Assembly: GCA_014885115.2 (NCBI GenBank)
Contig: WKLE02005166.1
Location: forward strand, 1 to 10,844
Reading direction: 5' to 3'
From: Asterionellopsis glacialis
Lineage: Eukaryota; Bacillariophyta; Plagiogrammaphyceae; Rhaphoneidales; Asterionellopsidaceae
DNA: 10,844 bases
Notes under the pieces: model-generated
Databases searched by the model: none
Told to the model about the DNA's origin: nothing
Seen by the model: only the letters and a program-made list of their open reading frames with translations
Shown here: piece after piece, positions 1 through 7,966 of the stretch
Layout: every line of letters begins with the position of its first letter
How positions within the stretch are numbered: position 1 is the first letter of the stretch
Position numbers and translations under genes: made by a program

Positions 1-1
1 C

Positions 2-504
2 AAAGGCAAACCGCTCATACACTCCAAAGGGAAAATATACATACCGGAGAAACTTCAACAATGCGTCGTAGCTTGGTATCAGGAGTACCTAGCACATCCA
101 GGTGAAACACGTACAGAAACTACAATACGTCAGCACTTTACTTGGCCAAGACTAAGAAAGCACATACACAACTGCTGTAGAACCTATAAACAATGTCAGC
201 TCTGTAAAAAGCAACGTAAGAAATATGGACATTTACCCCCTAAAGAGGCTGAAAGCTTAAAATGGGAGAGAGTTCATATAGACCTCATCAGAAAATATAC
301 TATTAAGTCCAATTCAGGTACATAGATCCTGTCACAGGCTGGTTTGAAATCAAGGCACTTAAAGACAAAACAGCTGACACTGTAATAGAAGCATTCCACT
401 CGGCATGGTTATGCTGGTATCCACAACCAAGGTACATAGGATACGACAACGTCTCAGAGTTCATAATTGAAGAGACGGTAAATATTTGTCGTGTAACGCC
501 GTAG
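2..504 (+). pseudogene. Ty3/gypsy-type retrotransposon integrase fragment, frameshifted
   Basis: Integrase inserts retrotransposon cDNA into the genome. The first piece (2-325) opens at the window edge and reads 107 residues to TAG at 323-325. It has the zinc-binding layout: WYQ (residues 25-27), HPG (H32), TIRQHFTWP, then C65-x2-C68. The family normally has WYH, so residue 27 (Gln) looks like a lost first zinc ligand (from memory). The first catalytic Asp is D94 in WERVHIDLI (281-283). A frameshift near 313-319 moves the reading to the +1 frame, which continues IDPVTGWFEI and reaches the second catalytic Asp in GYDNVSEF (445-447; usually DNG). Similarity fades after about 475 and the frame stops at 502-504. 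No third catalytic Glu, chromodomain or LTR is visible. The order zinc finger, D, D makes integrase secure; the exact family is not. Confidence 0.85.
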
Positions 505-676
505 TACGAACGCGCGCAGCACAGCTCGGGAAGCCAATGAAGTACACTCCCTGTAGGACACTCTTGAGGATGGATGATTATTGTGTGGACAAGCAGACGG
601 ACTCACAAGGTGCAATGACAAAAGAATTCTTATTAACCAGATGCTTCAATTGAACTTCACTTGAAGATTGTCATCT
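476..676. other. unassigned junction segment between two retroelement remnants
   Basis: Integrase similarity ends here and the composition changes: 485-535 carries several CpGs (ACGCCG, ACGAACGCGCGC), unlike the AT-rich flanks. No frame on either strand gives a recognisable integrase C-terminus or reverse transcriptase. The 17-nt stretch 532-548 (AGCCAATGAAGTACACT) recurs with one extra base at 4956-4973, so part of this may be a dispersed repeat that truncated the integrase. That is inference. Confidence 0.35.
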
Positions 677-724
677 GGCCAGATGGCCAGATGTTCTTTA
701 GATGTTCTTTGGATCTTGGATCTT
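677..724. repeat. cluster of three adjacent short tandem duplications
   Basis: Three perfect tandem duplications lie end to end: GGCCAGAT twice (677-684, 685-692), AGATGTTCTTT twice (689-699, 700-710, overlapping the first by 4 bases) and GGATCTT twice (711-717, 718-724). They sit where the minus-strand LINE ORF2 loses coding capacity (stop at 698-700) and next to the gypsy remnant. A 14-bp palindrome CATCTGGCCAGATG (672-685) overlaps the first unit. Such clusters are typical of error-prone end joining or replication slippage; that origin is inference. Confidence 0.8.
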
Positions 725-2469
725 CTCTATCTTAAAACTAGAATTATAAAATAGCTCATAATTTTCATCACCAAATAAAAGTCTTCTTTTCTTTTGTGTG
801 TTGATTGTCTGATTGTTGTGTTGTGCCGTGGTCAACATAGGCAGCATAGGGCATGGGACCTTGATGTAATATACTTTTATTCTTGAGTACATTTGTTTGA
901 TTCCTTTCCTGGAAGCCATATTTGTAATAGCTTGTTCTACTGATATGTTGTTTTCTTGAGCTGCTTCAAGTGCCTTTTTGCTTCTTTTTGTATAGAAGTT
1001 AGTTTACTCCTAGCTGATGATATTGTGGTTTTTAGTTGAGGAATAGTCATCATAATGTTGCAAATATGTAGTGGAATTTCTAATTCCTCTTCAAGTCTCT
1101 GAATCAATGGATTGAGGTTAGTCATTTGAAGCAATAAATTTGACAGTCGAGTTTTCCAGTATCGTAACAGTTGGCCCTCTTGAATGGGTTTTTCAGATAT
1201 TGGGTAGCCATACGGTTTGTGGCATACTTTGGTTTCAGCGGCTAACACTATTTTGGTGAATGTTTCGTTGATTTTATTTAGTGCTTCTTGATGATGTGAA
1301 TTTTATCTATGGGCTGGTACTTTATAGAGTTGTGCTAGGCAATCTTGAATATGCTGGTTTTTACAGGCTTTGGCAACCTCTGTTCTTAGTGCTTCTGCAT
1401 GTTTCTTGTTTAGTGAGGATAGTTTTCTTGGTTTTGGAGTTTGCAGTTCTGTAGTAGAACTCCGGAAAAAATTTTGAACTTTGACATCGACATATAGACC
1501 TATATGATCAGTGTCAATGCCCATTTTAAATGGAAGTACTCCCGCATTTGTTGTATTTGCAGCAATTTTAGGACATCCATAAATATGGTCTATTGGATGG
1601 ATACCTTTTGTATAAGTGTTCGGACAATTTTCACCATGAAGTAGGTGGTGAAGGTTTGTCATGGCCAAGCTGTCCATTGTTTGCCTGAGCTTCAAATTAT
1701 GTGATAAACATTCCTCATAGGCATCAATCATAAGTACAACTGCTTCTCCTTTGTGCCTCCTGGATGTGATGAATACCTTGAGGTCCTCTAATATTTGATG
1801 TCTCGGGTCTGGTTCTGGAGTCCTATTGAGCAATAATGACGATTGTTATGTGTGTGCTGTCATATCTCTGCTATTTCCTTTCTCTTGACAAACTCTGTAC
1901 ACCATGATTACTGTCAAGTTGGTGTCCCCTTTGAATGTCATCCATGTCCATTGGCCGAGTCTGGCATCATGGCCAGATGATGAAACTCTTCCCACCCATT
2001 TACCTACTGTCGTGGTAACTGTTCCTCCTCTTTGTATATCAGATACAGATGGTATTTGAGATGTTGAAAACTGTGTTTTTGTCGTTTTCCAGTTATTGAA
2101 GTTGGTAGACTGTTTGCACAGATTCTTGATATTATATGTGTAATTGTCTTTTAGATACAATTTTTTCCAATTTGCATTGGTTTTGGCGAGTCCTATGACA
2201 CCTGCTTCTAGTGCCTTTGATGTTATAAATATGTCATTTAGTTTTGTTGGTGTTGTGTATATGCCATTTGTGTTTATGAAGAAAAACCATAATGCTATGT
2301 CATTGTTTTCTTTGTGTGGATGTGAGTATGAGTTTTCTGTTTGTTTATTTAGTTGTGCTGTAAATGTTGTGTGATTTGTGCGCTGTGTGATTGACTTTTT
2401 GTTGTTTTCAATGAGGCAGCATCGGACCTGTGGTTGTTTGAAGTTGTAGTTATTGATTGACTGTTTGAT
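698..2469 (-). pseudogene. LINE ORF2 N-terminal part: EEP (APE-like) endonuclease plus linker, inactivated
   Basis: The EEP endonuclease nicks target DNA to prime reverse transcription. One frame runs from 2469 to about 978, interrupted only by TAA at 1846-1848 and TAA at 1303-1305. It then shifts frame at a T5 homopolymer (975-979, plus strand) and continues to TAA at 698-700. Motifs in order: INTNGI; GLAKTNANW (2175-2195), where families have ETN; GGT...VGKWVGRVSSSG; QWTWMTF; VMVYRVC-like; PEPDPRHQ; LMIDAYE (Asn expected for Tyr, codon 1717-1719); HPIDHIYG; and TDHIGLYVD with the catalytic Asp-His kept. The linker carries CHKPYGYPIS and LRYWKTRLS. The Glu (AAA at 2182-2184) and Asn losses make nuclease activity very unlikely. 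RT is absent. Confidence 0.8.
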
Positions 2470-4298
2470 TCACAAGGTCTTTTAGGTTGTTTTTGATAAG
2501 ATCTTCGAATAAAGATCATTGGTCCTCTAATGCTTGTTTATGGTTTTCTTGGGTGACTTCAAGTGTTTGTTGGAGTTTTGCATTGCTTGCTGTAACTTCC
2601 GATAATTTGTTCGTTTAGTGAATTGAATTTTTGAAGGCTGTTTTCCCACTCTATTTTGGATTCTTGTTTCAGATCGTCAAACCATCCTTGTACTTCAGAT
2701 TTGAGTGTTGTAACGGAGGTATTGTCTGCTACTGTAGTGTCAGTGTTATTTTGCATGATTTTAGGAGGTGAGTTCCATTCATTCTTTGCTGGAGCAGATG
2801 ATGATCCTAAGGATGATACATCATTGCCATAGCCTAGAGTTATGGTTGGTGGGCGTTTGCGGGGAGTGTATTGACCTGATTGAGTGCTCAATGCAGTAGA
2901 GTTAGTCCCTTTTGTCTCCAGTGTGAACGATACGCCATATGATTTGATTCTTTTGTAGTAAGTGTCTGCTGCACTGAATGTGGAAATTGCGGAATTGTCA
3001 TCATGGATATCAATGACATCGAGATGATTTTGAATGAAAGTAAAATAGTTGTCAATGAAGACTTGTTGAAATGTATCCTCCATTTTGGCTTTAAGATGAG
3101 TGAAGAAGTCATCAACTGCTGTGTTTAGATGTTCTCTGTAAATGACTAGATATCCATTTTTACCCCAACTTTCAACCGCCTGAAATAGTTTGGTGTTGCT
3201 GGTGGTCTTTTGAGATAGCAGATATTCCTGAAGTGAGTATGTCGCACAAGTCTCTGCATGTTCATCCATCTCTTTTATCAATTGAGGAGTGGTAATATCA
3301 GCAAAACCAATGATCGCCTTTTTGATTAATTGTGTCATAAGGTTGTCATGATCTCTTGCTAGTTTAATCAATTCTGTATTGGATATAATCCCTGGGATGG
3401 GATTGAACAGAATAATTTAAATGTGCTTGAGACTATCGGGGACAGCATCTGGTTTAGACAGTCCTTTAAGAATTGCATGCATGTATCCTTGTACGTTGCT
3501 TAAGCTGCATGTGATTCCAATGGCCCAAATAAAAATGGCATTGGGGCCTTTTCCAATACGAGTACGACGTGGGTGTAAGTCAAGTTCACAGCTTATGTAT
3601 TCTTCCAAGTTTCTAATGATTAATTCCTGTAGTTTTTCTTGAAGATTGTCAAGTCTTGTCCAGTCGGGATGGCTGTCTTTGACCCAAGCGAGGAGGCGAT
3701 TGTTTGTTGTTGATAGTTTAGTTGCAAAAACTTGGTGTTTGTGTGCTTCCAACCATAGTTTGAGATTCTTTCTAAGATCTGCGTAGTTAATCGACATTTT
3801 GATGTACATGAAGAACTTAAGAGCTTGTTTTTTGTTGCAATCTGTTGATGCAGTAGTGCCTGCGATCCAGTTGGAAAGAGCCTTTTTGTCTGTTGGGAGT
3901 TGTTCAATGGTCGTGATTGGATCAGTTTTAGATTTACTTTTTTGTTCTTCGTCTTCCCATTTTAAGATGTTGGTGGTAGAGTCAACTTTGAAGAGTTCTG
4001 AGCAAAAGATCTTTTGGTGATATGGCACGTTGACAAAGTTTGTCTGGTTTTCATACGAGGGTAGATTCATATGCATCTGAAGACAAAATTTGTATTGTGT
4101 TGATTTTTCCGTTCCAAAACTTTTTGCAACTTTGTTGTTTTTCCCAACGTCGATCCATTTGTTTGACTCTTGGTGTTCCGCCGGTTGTCCAGTCCTTGAG
4201 CTTGACTTCAATGATGCTTCTGAGTTGCCGTCATGCTTTGACACTGTTGTTTCGTCATCGCCAGGATGCCAATCTGATCGGAGGATCCTATCACTCAT
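2450..4298 (-). pseudogene. gag-like LINE ORF1 with C-terminal coiled coil, one nonsense codon and one frameshift
   Basis: This is probably an RNA- or nucleoprotein-forming ORF1; the assignment rests on position upstream of the EEP domain and remembered resemblance to diatom gag-like proteins. I take MSDRI at 4298 as the start; an in-frame ATG also exists at 4433. The frame reads to TAA at 3417-3419, then continues in the same frame (FNPIPG, KLARDHD) to 2559. It is rich in Lys, Asn, Thr and Gln, with conserved-looking blocks WIAGTTAS, DLRKNLKLWLEAHK and WVKDSHPDW, and a low-complexity Ser/Thr/Pro stretch around 2750-2900. A frameshift near 2605-2614 leads into a heptad-like helix (SNAKLQQTLEV) with TGA at 2516-2518, ending at 2450. 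No zinc knuckle or RRM is visible. Confidence 0.55.
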
Positions 4299-4464
4299 TG
4301 TTTCACAATTGTCCTCTTTAGAGTTGTTTGTACTGGTACTGCTGTACCATGCAATCCTCTTTGTACCCTGTGTACCAGATGAACTTTTTGTCCACGGTGA
4401 AAAAGTGTTTTTTTTTAATTGTTTGTGTAACATAATTTTTGTGAGTGCTACACTTTTGCAAGGA

Positions 4465-4735
4465 TTTGAGTATATTTTTTATGTCAGTCTGTTCTTGTTT
4501 ATTAAGCCAAGTCAACAATTTTTTATGTCAGTCGGTGCAAATTTTTAAGTGAGTCTGTAAATTTTTTATGTCAAGGAATGTAACTTTTTGGGCAAGTCAG
4601 GTGCAAAAATAAATTTGGCGCACGAAAAGAAAAGTGTTGAATTGAGAAAAAATTGATATGAGTGTGTCATGTAAAAAAATGATTGGCTGGCATTAATTTT
4701 TTGACTGTAACACAAAATTTACGTGACTGGTGGTG
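4465..4735. repeat. degenerate ~22-bp tandem array 1 upstream of the LINE ORF1
   Basis: Successive units share an AAATTTTTTATGTCAGTC-like core. Clear units lie at 4510-4529, 4530-4551, 4552-4573, 4574-4594 and 4595-4616 (20, 22, 22, 21 and 22 bp), and two further 22-mers lie at 4684-4705 and 4706-4727, each ending TTTTGAC or CGTGAC. An outlying copy of TTTTTTATGTCAGTC starts near 4474. Units are only partly identical, so the array is old. It sits just 5' of the minus-strand ORF1 and could be that element's 5' UTR; this is inference. Confidence 0.6.
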
Positions 4736-5060
4736 CACTATGCTGGCAGCAATATTGAAAAGTAAGGTGACAAGAGATTAAAGTTTGTTAGAGTGAATAA
4801 ATTATGAGCTATTTTAACTGGTTGCTAAAAATACCCAACAATTCACCAATTTGTCTTCTCAACCAAATTGCAGTATGGGATCCTACAGCAGATCTACTTA
4901 GAGTTCGGATTCCAATGGAGTTTGGTTTTAACATGTGACCCAAACTCCCCAAGGCAGCCAATGAGAGTACACTGGACTGGTGCGTCACCATGTTTCACCG
5001 TGACACATCATGCTTTTGCTGCGGAGTGGATTTTGATGCGCTTCGCTCATGACATCAGTA
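4736..5060. other. non-coding segment with a CpG-bearing patch, no gene recognised
   Basis: The 4820-5060 part is less AT-rich than its surroundings and includes CCAATGAG (4958-4965), GGTGCGTCACC (4979-4989) and GATGCGCTTCGC (5035-5046). Minus-strand (4809-4991) and plus-strand (4868-5077) reading frames of 60-69 codons exist, but neither resembles a protein family. It could be an old promoter-like region or a dispersed non-coding repeat. Confidence 0.4.
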
Positions 5061-5144
5061 AATCAATGAATCAATAAAGCAATGTATGAATCAATGTATG
5101 AATCAATCAATGAATGAATCAATGTATGAATCAATGAACGAATG
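5061..5144. repeat. tetranucleotide microsatellite, 21 units in one phase
   Basis: The stretch divides without slippage into 21 four-base units, mostly AATC and AATG with TATG, AATA, AAGC and AACG variants. A 12-bp higher-order pattern (AATC-AATG-TATG) recurs three times. Point substitutions without loss of phase suggest an old microsatellite. Confidence 0.9.
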
Positions 5145-5310
5145 AGAAAATAATGCCATGCATCTTTTTAAAATAAATAATATGAAATAAATTATTTGAG
5201 CACATATTTTTTTAGCAACATTGTTGCCAAAATAAATTTCATGATGTAAAAATATATAATGAGGGGAGAAAATCAGTTAAATTATGAGTATAAAACAATA
5301 TAAGTTACTT
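5145..5310. other. AT-rich spacer, nothing coding
   Basis: AT-rich DNA with a small perfect hairpin (GCAACA-T-TGTTGC, about 5214-5226). No ORF, RNA gene or repeat unit is recognised. Confidence 0.5.
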
Positions 5311-5525
5311 GTGTACAAAATTTTTGTGACTCATGAACAAAATTTATGTCTCTCATGGCAAAATAATTATGTCACCTGTACAATTTTACTCTGTCTCTTG
5401 GTACCTGAAAATATGTGCACATTGAGCATAAAATAAATTCAATGGACAGACCAAAATTATGTGCAGGACCTGCATAAATTTAGTTCACTCCCTGTTTTGT
5501 GTGAAGGCATAATTTTTGTCAATTT
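5311..5525. repeat. degenerate ~22-bp tandem array 2, same motif as array 1
   Basis: Five consecutive 22-bp units can be cut at 5311, 5333, 5355, 5377 and 5399, ending at 5420. The first two (GTGTACAAAATTTTTGTGAC and ATGAACAAAATTTATGTCTC starts) match at 17 of 22 positions. More diverged units with AAAATTATGTGCAG, CATAAATTTAG and CATAATTTTTGTC continue to about 5525 with spacing drifting to 24 or more. The shared core is TGTACAAAATTT(T/A)TGTGAC, in the same orientation as the array at 4465-4735. There are no spacers between units, so this is not a CRISPR array. Confidence 0.65.
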
Positions 5526-5966
5526 CCCAGGAAATGGATACTACACTTTTGTAGAAAGTCAGTGTGGAAGACAATTGTGACAGCCCCATGGTATTTAAAA
5601 CCAAAATAAAGGGTGCCTGGTGAGTAAATGGGGGTACGTATGCTGGCACTATCTTTTTCTACGCATTACTAATATTACTCACAAAGTATATTAGGATTGG
5701 ACATTTTTTATGAAACTTCAAGAAACCAATGAGACAGAACTGAAAAATTGGCTGACCATGCCAAATGTGTGCTTTAGCAGAAGACAAAAGCCATGGAAGT
5801 AGTAATATGATGGGTCATTGCAGAATCATAGATTCTGAAGAGATAAAAGTTCACAAGGAAGTGGATGAAAGAACAAAGTAATTTTTATGGTTGTCCACTG
5901 CCAGTGTGTGTTGCTTGTTGTTGAACAATAAAGGGCATGCATTGAAAAAAAATGTAGTAGTACCAA
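5526..5966. other. AT-rich pre-insertion flank, no gene recognised
   Basis: No convincing reading frame is seen; a 26-codon frame from ATG 5710 and a 63-codon minus frame (5826-6017) have no family resemblance, and the latter crosses the insertion junction. This stretch is the left flank of the LINE insertion at 5995. Confidence 0.5.
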
Positions 5967-5994
5967 ATTATTATCTGTAAAAGACTTTATGTAG
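5967..5994 (+). repeat. target-site duplication, left copy (28 bp)
   Basis: Identical over 28 bases to 7939-7966 (core TATCTGTAAAAGACTTTATG). It flanks the RNase H-bearing LINE fragment directly. The first five or so bases (ATTAT) could partly belong to the element's (ATT)n tail in the other copy, so the unambiguous duplication is at least 23 bp. Confidence 0.9.
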
Positions 5995-6050
5995 TTTGAG
6001 CGTAGATCTATACACATCTGATAAGTTGTGACAAAGCTGGTTTAGTTACT

Positions 6051-6350
6051 ATGACAATGATTCCAAGACATTATTCATTCATCTTCAAGATTGATACCAC
6101 AAATACAAGTCAAACTCCAATGAGATTTACTATCAAACACACAACATCAGCAATTCCCTACCACCTTCAAGACTTCCAGTTGATGTTACACCAGTTGGAA
6201 ATAATCAGCGCATTCAACAACCTGTGCACTTTAGAAAAGTCACAGCGAGTGCCAATCCTACCAACTTTCTACAATTTCTTCAATAACAACCAAAGTGGTC
6301 ACATTCATTACATCATGACCTTAAACTCAAAGTCTCAATATACTCCATAA
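6051..6350 (+). pseudogene. RT-to-RNase H linker-like fragment of the LINE
   Basis: A 99-codon frame starting at the ATG at 6051, about 56 bases inside the element's 5' end. It contains PYHLQDFQLML and FNNLCTLEKSQR, faintly like the region between RT and RNase H in diatom LINE proteins (from memory). It ends at TAA 6348-6350, where a shift of reading frame leads into the RNase H piece. The ATG is probably incidental, because the element is 5'-truncated. Confidence 0.4.
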
Positions 6351-7005
6351 TTGAATCAATCAAAAATGAGGAAGTCATTATCACAAGCAATGGATCAGTT
6401 TTGGACAAAGGCATTGGAACATTTGGGTGGGTGGTGTCATTGTCATCAGGCAAATGACTAATTTCTTGTGCAGGATGGGCTTAAGGGTGTTCCCCAGGAT
6501 CCTCAATGCATGCAGAGGCTTATGGCTTCCTTGCTTGGGTGCAATTTTTATACCTCCTCCATAAATACCATACCATTGAGTGGCCTGAACATCTCCAACT
6601 GTATCAGTACACAGACAGCAAATCACTACTAATACCTATTAAACATTTGCAAGCTCGAGAAATTCCGTCTCCAAACACGGACTGCGATATTGTCCACATG
6701 ATATAGTGGAGACTCTGTATCAACTTCCCCATTATGACCTCCATCATATAAAAGGCCATCAAGATGAGCAAGTAAAGGTCACAGACTTACCTCTCCCAGC
6801 ATAACTCAATGTAGAAGCTGATCATCTTGCAGGAGCTATGCACCAGCTTAGGCATCCTCAAAATATATTCCAAGTCATCCAATTTCCAACAAACCCAGCT
6901 CAACTTAACATCAACAATGTCATGTGCAACGGGAAATACCCTTTAAGGATACAACATGCACGCCATGCCCTGGAACTTGAAGCTTACAACATTATTTTCA
7001 ACTGA
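6341..7005 (+). pseudogene. retroelement RNase H domain, inactivated
   Basis: RNase H degrades the RNA strand of the RNA-DNA hybrid during reverse transcription. One frame (6341-6706) reads IITSNGSV, GTFGWVVSL, then, after TGA 6455-6457 and TAA 6482-6484, SMHAEAYGFLA (the Glu is at 6512-6514) and YTDSKSLL (Asp at 6614-6616). A frameshift near 6687-6705 moves to the next frame, which gives HIKGHQDE (about 6742-6768), TAA at 6802-6804, and LNVEADHLA with the last acidic residue, ending at TGA 7003-7005. The first catalytic Asp of the usual DGS motif is Asn here (AAT, 6389-6391). The order DGS-like, AEAYG, TDS, GHQD, ADxLA is diagnostic of RNase H, and stops plus the lost Asp show it is dead. 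Confidence 0.85.
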
Positions 7006-7790
7006 TCAACCAGAAAGCTTTGTTGACAGTTATTGCTGCTATGTCACCTAGGTATCCGATTTTGATTAAACTTATCCACTCCCACCTATCATTAAATACA
7101 GTAACATCTCATTACAACAAAAGAACAATGGCAATATGTCCTGGCTGTGAACAATATGTGGAGGATTTCACCCATCATTTTAGATGCAAAAATGAAGAAT
7201 TAGCACAATCTCAGAAACGTTTATTGCAAAAGATACGATTCACCGGTGATCAGATATCATTTGAATCCAGCCTACGCGACACATTGATATATGGCCTAGA
7301 CATGCTCTTCAGTAATCAGCATTCAACACCTGCAACACTTGTCAAGGAAGTTTACGACTTACAGACCAAGATAGGCTGGATCCAAATCATACAGGGTCGG
7401 TCCGTGCTAATACGGACAGAGCTCCAAACTAAACATTTTGCAAGTCAACATGCAACTAAAGACAGTGGACAATCATGGATGACTACAATGATCAAGATTA
7501 TCTTTACATGGTATATATCTTACTGGAAAATATGTAATTCATGTAAGCATGGTAGAGACGAGTCACAACAAGCATTAATCAAGAAAATCAGAATACTGGA
7601 GGAAATGAAATCCGTTTACTCCCTAAAACACCAGGTACTTTCCCAAGATAGATCAATATTTTTCAATTCCTTTGAAGAACACATTCAACATAAAACTACT
7701 ACCCAGATGCAGAATTGGCTAGCAGTTTGGCGTCCAACTATTATACAGAGTGTGAATCATGCAAAGTCATGGGCAATCAAAGGTGTCTGA
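6981..7790 (+). pseudogene. C-terminal CCHC-type domain of the LINE ORF2
   Basis: The longest intact frame in the insertion; it is open from 6981 and overlaps the end of the RNase H frame, so it entered by a frameshift near 6996-7005. Numbering from TTG at 7020, it has C40-P-G-C43, H52/H53 and C56, a CCHC zinc-binding pattern common at the C-terminus of LINE ORF2 proteins. Around residues 150-176 it reads SWMTTMIKIIF and YWKICNSCKHG, resembling a conserved Trp-rich block ending in an Arg/Lys-Asn-His-Gly-type motif in diatom copies (from memory). The absence of internal stops over 256 codons is better preservation than the rest of the element. It is a fragment, not a separate gene. Confidence 0.75.
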
Positions 7791-7938
7791 ACAATTAATC
7801 ACTACTTTCAATTTCAACCAGACTGAATAATCACATTGTACAACAAATTAACTTGATGGTTCTGGCTATCGTCATGAGTAGAATTGGTCTCTATGGTTAT
7901 CATTAGCTGCAGCAATTAATAAATAGAACATCATTATT
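7791..7938 (+). other. LINE 3' UTR and ATT-repeat tail
   Basis: About 146 nt follow the TGA at 7788-7790 and end in AATAAATAGAACATC plus ATTATT repeats that merge with the right target-site duplication. A short tandem repeat in place of poly-A is typical of several LINE clades. GCTGCAGC (about 7906-7913) forms a small palindrome near the end. Confidence 0.7.
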
Positions 7939-7966
7939 ATTATTATCTGTAAAAGACTTTATGTAG
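7939..7966 (+). repeat. target-site duplication, right copy (28 bp)
   Basis: Exact match to 5967-5994, immediately after the ATT-rich tail. Read in the frame of the downstream ORF (first codon at 7939) it is open and joins directly to CTRYTTKFYK-type sequence. Confidence 0.9.

Larger units (their letters stand above)
698..4298 (-). mobile_element. LINE-like (non-LTR) retrotransposon remnant, reverse transcriptase missing
   Basis: Read on the minus strand, this region has the order gag-like ORF1, coiled coil, EEP endonuclease, RT-preceding linker, which is the 5' half of a non-LTR retrotransposon. Coding continuity is high: ORF1 is one frame broken by a single stop, and ORF2 is one frame broken by two stops and one homopolymer frameshift. 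The element ends at about 698, just before the RT domain should begin. LINE copies usually lose the 5' end, so loss of the 3' half implies a later deletion or a secondary rearrangement. No target-site duplication was found. The 5' boundary is unclear and may include the 22-bp array at 4465-4735. Confidence 0.75.
5995..7938 (+). mobile_element. 5'-truncated LINE-like retrotransposon insertion with target-site duplication
   Basis: A 1.94-kb insertion flanked by an exact 28-bp direct repeat. It contains, in order, a linker-like frame, RNase H, a CCHC C-terminal domain, a ~146-nt 3' UTR and an ATT-repeat tail abutting the right repeat. Endonuclease and RT are absent from the 5' side, as expected when target-primed reverse transcription aborts early. 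A perfect duplication with a decayed coding region implies the inserted copy was already defective or the duplication has escaped mutation by chance. The family could be the same as that of the minus-strand remnant (698-4298), but the two share no overlapping domain to compare. Confidence 0.85.

Noticed and set aside
4090..4548. 152-codon plus-strand frame, plus similar plus frames at 2144-2374, 3421-3642, 3799-4020 and 4040-4321
   Set aside because: They lie opposite the gag-like and EEP frames, are Phe/Leu/Val/Cys-rich as expected for the antisense of A-rich coding DNA, and show no family motif.
4895..4930. Possible tRNA-derived SINE B box (AGAGTTCGGATTCC)
   Set aside because: The conserved A of GGTTCGA is absent, no A box lies at a suitable distance and no cloverleaf can be formed by eye.
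5311..5420. CRISPR-like regular repeat
   Set aside because: Units are contiguous without spacers and diverge from one another; the setting is eukaryotic.
698..7938. The minus-strand 5' half and plus-strand 3' half as one LINE inverted by twin priming
   Set aside because: Twin priming would leave the target-site duplication around both halves, but the left copy (5967-5994) directly abuts the 3' fragment, about 1.7 kb of other DNA separates the halves, and RT is missing from both.
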